Assembly (NCBI GenBank): GCA_016196755.1
Contig: JACPXC010000023.1
Location: 38,461 to 102,460 of the forward strand
Length of the DNA: 64,000 bases
Origin: Elusimicrobiota bacterium
GTDB taxonomy: Bacteria; Elusimicrobiota; Elusimicrobia; UBA1565
Reading direction: 5' to 3'
Of this stretch, positions 41,582 through 50,055 are shown piece by piece (the first letter of the stretch is position 1; the number at the start of each line of letters is the position of its first letter). The notes under the pieces were generated by a model that worked only from the letters and a program-made list of their open reading frames with translations, had not been told where the DNA came from and did not search any database. The position numbers and the translations under genes are program-made.

Positions 41582-41609
41582 ATTTTAGCATCGCGGACGA
41601 TTTTCGCAA
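41582..41609 (-). promoter_or_regulatory. Promoter of the 41300-41575 gene with leaderless spacing
   Basis: On the minus strand TTGCGA (41609-41604), a 16-bp spacer and TAAAAT (41587-41582); the ATG at 41575 follows six bases later. Confidence 0.6.
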
Positions 41610-41620
41610 CGCCCTATAGC

Positions 41621-42270
41621 ATGAAGGGATTGGCCCCTATTCTTCTTTTCGGATTGGGCCTCTTCTCCGTGCCTTCAATGGCAGCAGAGGATGCCATCGT
41701 CGGCATCCGCGGCACGGCGCCGAAGCTCCTGGTCCTCTACCTCGACGCGATCTGGCCAAACCTGCAAAAGGATTTCATCGCCCGCGCCGACGCCGGCGTG
41801 AAGAGCCAAAAGAACTCCACGACTCACGGCGAGCGACAGCGAGCTAGAAGTAGCCTGGACCCAGCAGCCAGCGCAGCGCCCGCGCTCGGTCGCGCGGATC
41901 GAGCCGTGGCCCAAGAGGTTGCCGTTTCGGTTTCCGGTTGGGACCCCGGCGCTGAACCAGTTGTTCCAAGTTCGAATCCTTGTCGGGCAGCTTCTGTGAA
42001 CGGGAAGGTTGGAGGTTCGAGTCCTGTCCCCGGAGGGATTCGCAACGGGTCCATGAGGACGCAATCGCTCTATCCACTGCGTCCTAAGGAATCGCTCTCG
42101 CTTATCCCCAAGCGCCTGCCTGCCTGCCTGCCTATAGGGCAGGCTCGCGCTTCCGCGATTCAGCCCGCTAAACAGCTCCCTACGGAAAACGGCCGAACGA
42201 CTGTCCTCGATGGAGGACAAGAGGGAGGGGCTTATAAAACTACGTTGGGCCCGATTTCCCGCGAGATCAA
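41621..42270 (+). pseudogene. Gene-remnant region: truncated secreted-protein start and scrambled fragments
   Basis: From ATG 41621 a signal peptide (MKGLAPILLFGLGLFSVPSMA) and about 45 plausible residues (IVGIRGTAPKLLVLYLDAIW) are seen. Downstream the frame stays open but reads as low-complexity, non-protein-like sequence. It contains two TpsiC-arm-like stretches (41967-41982 and about 42014-42030) and a small hairpin at 42119-42136. On the opposite strand, next to the inverted repeat, EAIDLAGNRA reads like the end of an Ig-like domain. I interpret this as debris of rearranged fibre-protein genes. Confidence 0.45.
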
Positions 42271-42381
42271 TGGCCTCAACGACGTACGGCGTTGTGCTGT
42301 TCGCAGTGAGACTCCCGAAAGTGTGGGTGTGGGTGAGCGCGCCAGAAATTGTCTCGGTCGAGGACGTTGGGCCGGAAAGGA
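42271..42381 (+). repeat. 111-bp perfect inverted repeat, left copy
   Basis: Identical, in reverse complement, to 44755-44865 inside the M23-domain gene. Here it lies in the remnant region, with a continuing Ig-like-domain reading on the minus strand. Confidence 0.9.
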
Positions 42382-43677
42382 AATGGCATTTGGGGCGTTA
42401 GAGCGCTCTCGGTGATCACACTTCTGAATGGTGTCGCTCTGAGCGTGAGCGCGCAGGATTTGGCTCCGACCACTGGCGTGCAGCGACGAGTCCGGCTTGA
42501 ACGAAGGATCAAGCCCGACGCGGTGATGCGTCAAGTACTACTCTCATCGGATTCGGGAGGGAAGGCGCGCGTTCCCATTGTTGCCGCTGAGTCTGGTGTG
42601 AAAACGCTTGGGCTCTTTGGTAGATACAAAACCAAAGTCAGTAAGGGCGGGGAGGACAATGAAGTTCTGGCAGTTCCGGGTCAATACGGCAAGGTCATGG
42701 GGATTCATATTACCCGGGGGCACTCGCAGGCTCGGGACGGCTGGATGTCTGGAGAGTTCTTGATTCTCAACGCTGATGGTGAAACGACACTTCACCTAAG
42801 GGACTTCAACGTTCCGTTCCTGCCGCACCCCTCGCCCTCCGGGGACTACCTGGTCGCCGGACCAGGACCCTCTGGGCCGGGCGGCGTGCCGCGCTTTTAC
42901 GACGTGAACGGAATTAGAAACCAGTGGGCCAGAGGGGATAGTAAGGAGCATTGGCCGGAAAGCCACCGCGTCGGCGAGATCGTTTTTTCTCATGACGGCA
43001 GTCGCGTGGCCATCGAAGCGGTCAAAGGCGATAGCTATAGATCGATTGTCTATGACTCTCGGGGAGTCAAGCAGTGGGAACTGCCGGTCCGTGGCGCAGT
43101 TATGTTCTCCCCTTCATCAAGCGAGCTTGCACTTGTCGCCGAGACCAGGCTCTACTTCTTCGGCAGTGACGGACGCGAGCTTCGAGCGTTCGATATTCCT
43201 GGCATTGGGCCATGGAGCCTTGGAAGATACTCGAAGGATGGGAAGCAGCTTGTCCTGACCACGAACACGAACAAGCTAATTCTGGTTGAGGTCCAATCAG
43301 GCAAGACTCTATGGGAGAGCCTCCCGTCGAAAGCCCCGAGTGTCGAAAGTCTCGGAGTTGGCGTCAGATTGAGACTCGCGGGACTCGACGCCTCATCTGG
43401 CCTAGAAAAGATTGCTGTTGCAGGCGTGTCGTTTAGATCGGCCACTTTCGATGCAGGTGGTGGGCAAACGGGCACTCGAAAAGAGCATTTGCGGAGCCAT
43501 GTTTTTCTATATGACCATGCCGGGATGCTTCTCGACGAGCTTTCGCTGCCGACGAACTCCTTTCTCTTTCACGGGCCCAACATCGCGAGCATTGGAGTCT
43601 CCGGTGATGGCAAGGAACTCTTCGTCCCAACGACGACGGAGATTCTAACCTATTCGGTGGCAGACCAGCCTAGATGA
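42349..43677 (+). CDS. Secreted beta-propeller protein, N-terminus uncertain
   Basis: Up to 442 residues. A secretion signal ends near VITLLNGVALSVSAQ, but the nearest start (TTG 42349) lies inside the inverted repeat, so the original 5' end was probably replaced. WD40-like blades recur about every 45 residues: LPHPSPSGDYLVAG, VFSHDGSRVAIEA, MFSPSSSELALVAETRLYFF, RYSKDGKQLVLTTNTNKLILVE and GVSGDGKELFVPTT. It is presumably an extracellular or periplasmic binding protein. It overlaps the next gene by 4 bases and starts an eight-gene coupled operon. Codon use is clearly AT-richer than that of the BMC genes. Confidence 0.7.
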   Translation: MSRSRTLGRKGNGIWGVRALSVITLLNGVALSVSAQDLAPTTGVQRRVRLERRIKPDAVMRQVLLSSDSGGKARVPIVAAESGVKTLGLFGRYKTKVSKGGEDNEVLAVPGQYGKVMGIHITRGHSQARDGWMSGEFLILNADGETTLHLRDFNVPFLPHPSPSGDYLVAGPGPSGPGGVPRFYDVNGIRNQWARGDSKEHWPESHRVGEIVFSHDGSRVAIEAVKGDSYRSIVYDSRGVKQWELPVRGAVMFSPSSSELALVAETRLYFFGSDGRELRAFDIPGIGPWSLGRYSKDGKQLVLTTNTNKLILVEVQSGKTLWESLPSKAPSVESLGVGVRLRLAGLDASSGLEKIAVAGVSFRSATFDAGGGQTGTRKEHLRSHVFLYDHAGMLLDELSLPTNSFLFHGPNIASIGVSGDGKELFVPTTTEILTYSVADQPR

Positions 43678-46600
43678 AACGCGGCATTCTTGGCGCAGTG
43701 CTCTTGATCCCGGTCATGTCTGGCCTGGGCCATGCTTTGCGCTGGCCGCTTGCCAATTCAAACGGGCCTCACTCAATCACGGGCACGCTCGGCGAGTATC
43801 GCGACACTTTGGGGTTTCCGCACTTTCATGACGGGGTAGATATCACGACTGCCGCAACGGGCGGAGGGTCGTCCGTTCACTCGGTGCTCGCCGGGACGGT
43901 TGCTGGCCTGCTTGCGACTGGAGGGGGCAGTAATTTCGTGAAGGTTAGGTCCACGGCCAGCGCCGTCATCTTCGTCTATGTCCACGTGAATCCAGATGCA
44001 GGCCTCTCGGTTGGCGATTCGGTCGCCGAGGGTGAGGAGATTGGACAGATCAACAACGCCGCGCCTCCTCATATTCACTTCAAGCAGACGAATCTGGCCG
44101 AGACCCAAATACTCAACTCCCTCATGACTCCCGGAGGCGGCCTCTCGAATTACGCGGACACGATGCTGCCACAGGTGTCGTCGGTAATCGTGTTCAATGC
44201 GAACTCGGGAGCGCAACTGGATATTTCGTCTCCTGTCGCACCTGGCAACTTTCGCATCAGAGCGAAGGCCAAAGACTTGCAGAGCCTCGGCAGCTCGAAT
44301 GTCGGCATCTTCTCGATTGGCTATCAGCTTTTCAATGCGGATTCTAACACCCTGTACATAAGCGCCTTTCCTCGGCAGGCGTACAGTCTAATCGAGGCAA
44401 GCCGCATCGATAGCCCGGAAATCGCCTACGATACGACGGCATCCCAGGGCAGCGGAAGCAACTTCAACTTCTACTACTTCGCCAACAACATGATAGGCTT
44501 GAGCACGCCTTTGGAACTGAGTTCGCAGGTGGATCGCAACCTGCGGCTTTGCGTGCTCGCCAAGGACGTGCGGGGGAACGGTGGGAACGTCGCGGCTCAA
44601 CAGGGCGCAAAGTGCGAAAGCTTCCGTATAGATGGCACTATGCCGAGCGTCAGCCTTCGCAAGACAGACGGCACTCCCGTCGATAACAACGGCGCGACGA
44701 ACGAGACCAGCATCGTCGTCGCGGCGACCGATACTTTCGGCCTCCAGAAGTTCGTCCTTTCCGGCCCAACGTCCTCGACCGAGACAATTTCTGGCGCGCT
44801 CACCCACACCCACACTTTCGGGAGTCTCACTGCGAACAGCACAACGCCGTACGTCGTTGAGGCCACTTCTGGCGTGTTTTCTATGAGGCTGGAGAGATCT
44901 TCCGGTGTCGTGATTGCAATCACTACGTTCGAAGAGCCCGTTAGCACCGCGGCATGGGCGGGCCCATTCTGTCAGCTTTCCTCGGGAACATACTCCCTCT
45001 TTATCATGGATAAGGCCGGCAACCAAAGCCGATATGACTTCGAGGCGGCTACCGAGACCTTCACCATGACCCTGACTGCGGATGGTCCTGGCTGGAGTGA
45101 TTCCGGCTCAGCGGCTATTACTCAGGCGCAAACAGAAACCGCAAATTGGGCATTCCAGGGCCAGGCGGATTGGTGCGTGGCCGACAAAACCGTACCTTGC
45201 ATGGCAATCGAGACTCATGTAGCAGGAACCAAAGCCGCTTGCGAATATTATGCTAACTGCGGTTTTACTTCAAAGATCGAGAGTACGATAACTTTCGGAC
45301 CCCCTTGGCAGAGCAGCCAGTTCACAATCGCCAACACGACAGATGTAGAGGTGGGTGGTTCGATTGCGATGGTTGCCTCTCCTATCGGCGGAGGTGGTGT
45401 AACCTTAACCTATCCTTTTGGTCTCAATCCCGGTCAGGTCATCACTGGAGATGTCGATTTCCCGCAGAATAACAGTTCGGCTTGGCGAAGTTCCGTTTCG
45501 GCATCCGGCGAGAGTTTTGAGGTTTTGGCTCCGATTGCGAACATCGACATTTCAAGTACGTCGACTTTGCCTGCGACGATGGCCGAATCCGCACGGCGGA
45601 ACCTTCTGCGCCTCTCATCGCCGAAAGCGTATGACCTGTCAATTAATGGCGGATCTGGCGCATTCGGCACCACAACCACGATCTCCGTGTCCTATGCTGA
45701 CGCTGTCATGACGGATACCATGACGCTCCAGCTTTACCGATGGGAAAGGTCCCAATGGCGCTCCTCCGGCCTTACTAATCAATCCGTGTCCAAAAGCACC
45801 TCGGGGATTATCTCGATAGTCGCTCGTTCGACGAGCACCTCATGGTACGCGGCGTTTTCCCTGGGGGTCGACACTACTGCCCCCACAACTTCTTGGGGCA
45901 TTCAGGGATCCTCGTACGGATTTGCCGGCATCATATTCGTTTCGACCTATTCTTATCTCATTCTTTCTTCGACGGACCCAATGGCCAACGGTTTCGCTTC
46001 CGGAATGGCGACAATTTACTATCGCCTCGATGGCCTAAGCGGCGACCCATTCACCACCTATTCCTCTTCGCTAAGCCTTCTTCCAGGCACCCATTGGGTG
46101 GATTACTACGCAGTCGACTGGGCGGCCAACATGGAGGCCGTGAAGAGGGCGACAATAACGGTAACTTCGGGTTCTGTCACGCGCCTGTCCGGCGATTTGC
46201 AGGTCGACGGGAACCTGCTTGTCGGTTTCTTGGGTTCCGGCGCCAAGGCCGAAGTGCTAGCTCGCGCCGAGTACGACTACGCGCTTAAGGTCTCGAGCGT
46301 CGATGGCCGGGCCATGATGGCGGTCGACAGCGCGAACTTCGTCTCTATAGGCACGGCGCCTGCCTCGGGGCGCCTGACCTTGGCAGGAGTCACGCTGGAC
46401 TCGGCTTTGGCGCTGCGCTCCGGGAACTCGACGGCTTCCATAAGCGGGGCCCAACTCGCCTTTGGCTTCGATGGCAGTCCTGAACTGCGGCATGCGCTCT
46501 ATACTCAACACGGCTCGGCGGCCAACTTCAACAAGATGGTTTTCGAACTCTGGACGCCGGCATCGGGAAGCTCGTCTACGCTCGGCAACCAGCCAGTTCT

Positions 46601-47063
46601 TTCTTTGGAAGGCAGTACCATCACCTCAGCCAACGCGCTGGTTCATATTCGGCCGGCCGGTATTGCCGATAAGGAGCTGGTAGTCTCTAACGGCATCGGG
46701 ATGGGCGAAGGGAACGTCCTGCGCTGGGAGCGTTGGACGCCGAGCTCCATCGCAATAAAGAAGGATATCTCGAGGCTTGGGCGAGCCGATGAAGAGAAGG
46801 CCTGGGCCGACATCGCCGCACTTAAGCCTTCAGTCTATCGGCGCAAGCGGACCGCGGAGGATGGCTCCTTAGTGGCGGACCACACGGGCCCTCTCGAGCG
46901 CGGTTATATCTTCGAAGAGACGCCCGAGAGCATCCGTGCCGGCCCTGGCGCCGTTTCAATCGACGAGCGCCTCATCAACGCCGAGTTGGCGCTAAAGGCG
47001 GCGATGCGTCGGATCGAAGAACTCAAGGCGCGCATCAAGAAGGCCAAGGAGCGCGGCCGATGA
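43674..47063 (+). CDS. Secreted M23-like peptidase with Ig-like repeats and S74-type C-terminal chaperone domain
   Basis: 1129 residues. A signal peptide (MKRGILGAVLLIPVMSGLGHA) precedes an M23 LytM-like domain at about 25-150, with HFHDGVDI (H-x3-D metal ligands), VYVHVNPD, GDSVAEGEEIGQI and PHIHF (HxH). A long beta-rich region with Ig/Big-like folds follows (MPSVSLRKTDGTPVDNNGA, STSWYAAFSLGVD). The C-terminus resembles the chaperone of endosialidase: SSIAIKKDISRLG, DIAALKPSVYRRKR, RGYIFEETPESI, DERLINAELALKAAMRRIEEL. That domain trimerises and may self-cleave in phage fibres. The gene holds the right copy of the 111-bp repeat. Confidence 0.75.
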   Translation: MKRGILGAVLLIPVMSGLGHALRWPLANSNGPHSITGTLGEYRDTLGFPHFHDGVDITTAATGGGSSVHSVLAGTVAGLLATGGGSNFVKVRSTASAVIFVYVHVNPDAGLSVGDSVAEGEEIGQINNAAPPHIHFKQTNLAETQILNSLMTPGGGLSNYADTMLPQVSSVIVFNANSGAQLDISSPVAPGNFRIRAKAKDLQSLGSSNVGIFSIGYQLFNADSNTLYISAFPRQAYSLIEASRIDSPEIAYDTTASQGSGSNFNFYYFANNMIGLSTPLELSSQVDRNLRLCVLAKDVRGNGGNVAAQQGAKCESFRIDGTMPSVSLRKTDGTPVDNNGATNETSIVVAATDTFGLQKFVLSGPTSSTETISGALTHTHTFGSLTANSTTPYVVEATSGVFSMRLERSSGVVIAITTFEEPVSTAAWAGPFCQLSSGTYSLFIMDKAGNQSRYDFEAATETFTMTLTADGPGWSDSGSAAITQAQTETANWAFQGQADWCVADKTVPCMAIETHVAGTKAACEYYANCGFTSKIESTITFGPPWQSSQFTIANTTDVEVGGSIAMVASPIGGGGVTLTYPFGLNPGQVITGDVDFPQNNSSAWRSSVSASGESFEVLAPIANIDISSTSTLPATMAESARRNLLRLSSPKAYDLSINGGSGAFGTTTTISVSYADAVMTDTMTLQLYRWERSQWRSSGLTNQSVSKSTSGIISIVARSTSTSWYAAFSLGVDTTAPTTSWGIQGSSYGFAGIIFVSTYSYLILSSTDPMANGFASGMATIYYRLDGLSGDPFTTYSSSLSLLPGTHWVDYYAVDWAANMEAVKRATITVTSGSVTRLSGDLQVDGNLLVGFLGSGAKAEVLARAEYDYALKVSSVDGRAMMAVDSANFVSIGTAPASGRLTLAGVTLDSALALRSGNSTASISGAQLAFGFDGSPELRHALYTQHGSAANFNKMVFELWTPASGSSSTLGNQPVLSLEGSTITSANALVHIRPAGIADKELVVSNGIGMGEGNVLRWERWTPSSIAIKKDISRLGRADEEKAWADIAALKPSVYRRKRTAEDGSLVADHTGPLERGYIFEETPESIRAGPGAVSIDERLINAELALKAAMRRIEELKARIKKAKERGR
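44755..44865 (-). repeat. 111-bp perfect inverted repeat, right copy
   Basis: Lies within the coding region for an Ig-like domain (reading LSGPTSSTETISGALTHTHT). It is the reverse complement of 42271-42381; identity breaks at both ends in both copies. Confidence 0.9.
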
Positions 47064-47965
47064 GAATCCTCCCGCTCCTGGCTATCCTTGCCTTCGCCCA
47101 AACGCTGCACGCCCAATCGATTTTTGATTCTGAGCTGTGGGTGTCGAGCAAGACCGGGGTAGGGACTTCCAGCCCAGGCGCTCGCTTTGAGGCCAAGGGA
47201 ACCTCGGCGACCTCTTCTGTGTTCCAGGTATCCGAGGTCGACTTATCCCCGGCAGTCCGAGTCGGCCCCGATGGAACCTTGGGGCTCTCCACGGCCTCGG
47301 CCGCCAGAGTGACTGTATCCGGCGCGGCCGATGCCGGCGACCTGGCGTTGGAACTCAGAGGCGGGGACCTCTATCCCGCGACCTCGAACTATCAGATGAC
47401 GGCGGGATATGCCGGCGGGACGCTCTATCGCCATTCCATCCGCTCCAAGCACGCGACGAGCGTTTCGTCCAATAGCCTGACCTTCAGCGTCTGGAACGCG
47501 GCTGACGCCTCGACTGCGATTGGGACCCGTGAGGTGCTGGTGCTTCTCACCCATTCCACCGGCACTACGGCCCATGTCCTTCCGCCTGCTGGCGCGGCGA
47601 TCAGCACTTACACGTTGCAGCTCATAGTCTCCAACGGCTCGGGTGTCGGCGGCGGGACGATGCGGCGCAAGAGCGAAGGAACGGTCTCTTCGGCTTTAAT
47701 TAAGGATGGGATACGCTCATTAGGCCCTGAGGCTGAGCGGCAAGCGTACGAGGACGTGCGCGCATTGAGGCATGTCGGGTTCCGCTATAAGGCCGGCAAG
47801 GGACGCAAGCAGCGCGGTCTGCTCTTTGAAGAGGCTCCAGCTACCGTCCGGACGCCTGAAAAGTCCGTTTCGGTCGACCGGCGCCTGCTCAATGCCGAGC
47901 TGGCTGCGCGAGGGCTCCTCAGGGAACTCGCTGAGCTCGAAAAGGAAGAAGAGGGCCTGCGATGA
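47060..47965 (+). CDS. Secreted fibre-like protein with S74-type C-terminus (1)
   Basis: 301 residues. A signal peptide (MRILPLLAILAFAQTLHA) precedes a beta-rich stalk of short repeats (GVGTSSPGARFEAKG, LGLSTASAARVTVSGAADAG) like those in tail fibres. The C-terminal module has SALIKDGIRSLG, DVRALRHVGFRYKAG, RGLLFEEAPATV and DRRLLNAELAARGLLREL. It is a shorter sibling of the C-terminus of the M23 protein. It is coupled on both sides by ATGA overlaps. Confidence 0.7.
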   Translation: MRILPLLAILAFAQTLHAQSIFDSELWVSSKTGVGTSSPGARFEAKGTSATSSVFQVSEVDLSPAVRVGPDGTLGLSTASAARVTVSGAADAGDLALELRGGDLYPATSNYQMTAGYAGGTLYRHSIRSKHATSVSSNSLTFSVWNAADASTAIGTREVLVLLTHSTGTTAHVLPPAGAAISTYTLQLIVSNGSGVGGGTMRRKSEGTVSSALIKDGIRSLGPEAERQAYEDVRALRHVGFRYKAGKGRKQRGLLFEEAPATVRTPEKSVSVDRRLLNAELAARGLLRELAELEKEEEGLR

Positions 47966-48873
47966 GACTCGCTCTTTGGCTTTCAATCTTTTTTTTGGCG
48001 ATTCAGGCATCGGCTCAGACGCGTACAAGCGGGGATGCCACGGTGACCGGGGCGATGGGTGCGGGAACACTGACCCCCAGGGCCGCCTTAGAGATCGGGC
48101 TGCATGTGGCCGATTCCTATGCTCTCAAGGTTTCCAGCCCGGATGGATCGGCTCTTTACCTCCTTGACCGTTCGGCCAAGGCAGGGCTGGGAGTGACGCC
48201 TACGGGAGCGCGGCTCGACGTCTCAGGGCGCGCCGATGCCGGTGAGGTGGGGCTGGAACTCAGGGCCGGTAACTCGACTTCTTCGCTTACGAGTGCTCAG
48301 ATTGCCTTCGGCGCGGCAAACGGCGCCTATCGCCACAACATCCGGAGTCGTGCGACAGGGACGCAGAGCGCTGGAAACGCCCTGGACTTCTATCTCTGGA
48401 CATCATCGGACGCCGTCTACAGCCTAGGTTCGTCCTATGTGATGAGCCTCCAGGGCAGCACCACGACGCTCTTAGGCGTGCATGTCTCTCCCTCGACGCA
48501 GTCCGTGACGGCCGAACTGGTGGTTTCCAGCGGGACGGTATATGCAGGCGGAATCATCTTGGCGGCCGACGCGGTAGGGGCGCCGTGCTTCTCTGATATC
48601 AAGCATGACCTAGGCCGTCTTGAAAAAAAGGAGCGAGAGGCTGCCCAGGCCGAGCTCTTGGCCCTTCGTCCTGTGTCATTTCGATATAAAGGCGACCTGC
48701 TTGAGCGGAAAGGCTTCGTTTATGAAGAGGCCCCCGCGAGCATCAGGGACGGGCGTGGGGCTATAGTCTTGGACGAAAGGCTCCTGAACTTGGAATTGGT
48801 CTTGCAGGCTGCACAGGGTCGTATCGAAAGGCTCACCGCTGAGTTGACGCATCTGGAAAGAAGGGGGCGATGA
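47962..48873 (+). CDS. Secreted fibre-like protein with S74-type C-terminus (2)
   Basis: 303 residues. A signal peptide (MRLALWLSIFFLAIQASAQ), then a stalk (GAGTLTPRAALEIGLHVAD, GLGVTPTGARLDVSG), then a C-terminus with CFSDIKHDLGRLEKKE. The S-D-I-K spacing resembles the Ser-Lys pair of self-cleaving S74 domains. ALRPVSFRYKGDLL, KGFVYEEAPASI and DERLLNLELVLQAAQGRIERL follow. It is the best of the three candidates for autoproteolysis. It shows GNSTSSLTSAQIAFG, nearly repeated in the M23 protein, so these genes share modules. Confidence 0.7.
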   Translation: MRLALWLSIFFLAIQASAQTRTSGDATVTGAMGAGTLTPRAALEIGLHVADSYALKVSSPDGSALYLLDRSAKAGLGVTPTGARLDVSGRADAGEVGLELRAGNSTSSLTSAQIAFGAANGAYRHNIRSRATGTQSAGNALDFYLWTSSDAVYSLGSSYVMSLQGSTTTLLGVHVSPSTQSVTAELVVSSGTVYAGGIILAADAVGAPCFSDIKHDLGRLEKKEREAAQAELLALRPVSFRYKGDLLERKGFVYEEAPASIRDGRGAIVLDERLLNLELVLQAAQGRIERLTAELTHLERRGR

Positions 48874-48953
48874 GAACATTTCTGGCTATCTTAGCCTTGT
48901 CGGCTCTGATTGCTGCGCCGGTCCGAGCTGACGTCGTCGACAGCGGCAGCCTC
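48869..48953 (+). repeat. 85-bp exact direct repeat, copy 1 (signal-peptide region)
   Basis: Identical to 49971-50055. It covers the start codon, signal peptide and first mature residues of two paralogous genes; similarity declines right after. Confidence 0.9.
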
Positions 48954-49619
48954 ATCATTGGCCAGCAAGGCATCATTGGTGGAACGATGACCGTCCAAGG
49001 AAACGCTTTAGGCGTGGCTGGGAGCGTCTCGGCCACAAGTGCGACGCTTTTGGGGATGGGAGCCGAAATCTTTTCTCTGACCACTTCTTCTGGCATCCAC
49101 ATGGTCAGCGGAACCCTAAAGCTGAACCCGGGCACAATGATCGAGTGGGGCGACGGGAGTAAGAGTACAATAGCCGCGTCCGGTGGCGGCACGTTCTCCG
49201 CGGCCTCCACGATGACAATCGTGCCCCGGAATCAATCAACTACTCAAACGGAATTCGGCTCGTGCTTCACGTCGACCGTGGCCATGACAACGAGTGGCGG
49301 GAAGATTCTGATCAGCTTTACTGGCGCCGCCAGCAACAATAATGCGACGGGGCATTGGTCAAACCTCGGCGTCCTTATGGACGGAGACTTCATTACGGGT
49401 GATGACGGGATTAAGAATACGTCGACCTCCGCCATCGCGAGCATGGTCGCGCCTGCCGCGAACTTTAGTTTCAACCAGTCCTTTACCTTCCTACAGCAGG
49501 CTCCTTCCGCGGGCCCTCATTCATGGTGCCTTAGTGGATGGGTCTCTGGAGGCACGATGACGATCGGAATCGACAGTCCAATGAGCCGAATGCGCTTCTC
49601 CGTGTTGGAGCTAAAGTGA
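48870..49619 (+). CDS. Secreted fibre-tip-like protein A1
   Basis: 249 residues. A signal peptide (MRTFLAILALSALIAAPVRA) and DVVDSGSLIIGQQGIIGGTM, a short beta-repeat stalk, then a C-terminal domain with GSCFTSTVAMTTSGGKILISF, LGVLMDGDFITGDDG, GPHSWCLSGWVSGGTM and FSVLELK. The C-terminal pattern is like receptor-binding tips of short fibres, with two conserved Cys. It is paired with the small secreted protein B1; the A/B pair is duplicated next door. Confidence 0.6.
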   Translation: MRTFLAILALSALIAAPVRADVVDSGSLIIGQQGIIGGTMTVQGNALGVAGSVSATSATLLGMGAEIFSLTTSSGIHMVSGTLKLNPGTMIEWGDGSKSTIAASGGGTFSAASTMTIVPRNQSTTQTEFGSCFTSTVAMTTSGGKILISFTGAASNNNATGHWSNLGVLMDGDFITGDDGIKNTSTSAIASMVAPAANFSFNQSFTFLQQAPSAGPHSWCLSGWVSGGTMTIGIDSPMSRMRFSVLELK

Positions 49620-49975
49620 AAAAAATAGCACTAACGGCTATGTTGGGTCTTTCGGCATTGCAAGCTGAAGCGGCGGCGAGCTTTAAGTTCTCCAGAAAGG
49701 TCGTGCCCGACAAGCTTCAAGTCGAATTGTCCGCCGCCCGGTTCAACATCCTTCCTGATGGCGGATATATCCAGTGTGGCGAGTACAATCCCGGTCCTTG
49801 GGAGTGCGTCATTGTCTGGGGGCGCGGCGGCGAGACGAAGAATCCGACTCCAATCATCAATGCCCACCAATATGCCGATCCTTTGGCCGCGCGCCTGGCG
49901 CTACAGGCCCAGATGAATACTTTGGCGCATAAGTGGAAGGCCGGGACAATCACTTCCGCGGAGAAGGACGGATGA
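49616..49975 (+). CDS. Small secreted protein B1, C-terminally shortened
   Basis: 119 residues from GTG 49616. A signal (VKKIALTAMLGLSALQAEA) precedes FKFSRKVVPDKLQVELSAA, GGYIQCGEYNPGPWECVIVW, GRGGETKNPTPIINAHQY and LALQAQMNTLAHKWKAGTIT. It ends EKDG, whereas its paralog B2 continues 12 residues further. The stop arises at the junction with gene A2, consistent with tandem duplication trimming its 3' end. Two Cys could form a disulfide. The family is unknown to me. Confidence 0.6.
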   Translation: MKKIALTAMLGLSALQAEAAASFKFSRKVVPDKLQVELSAARFNILPDGGYIQCGEYNPGPWECVIVWGRGGETKNPTPIINAHQYADPLAARLALQAQMNTLAHKWKAGTITSAEKDG

Positions 49976-50055
49976 GAACATTTCTGGCTATCTTAGCCTT
50001 GTCGGCTCTGATTGCTGCGCCGGTCCGAGCTGACGTCGTCGACAGCGGCAGCCTC
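49971..50055 (+). repeat. 85-bp exact direct repeat, copy 2
   Basis: Exact copy of 48869-48953 at the start of gene A2. Confidence 0.9.

Noticed and set aside
41815..42060. Intact tRNA genes
   Set aside because: Only T-arm-like stretches with mismatched stems; no acceptor or D arms pair upstream.
44388..45026. Minus-strand ORF repeating the peptide seen near 42.3 kb
   Set aside because: The peptide match only reflects the 111-bp inverted repeat; the true coding strand here is the M23 gene.
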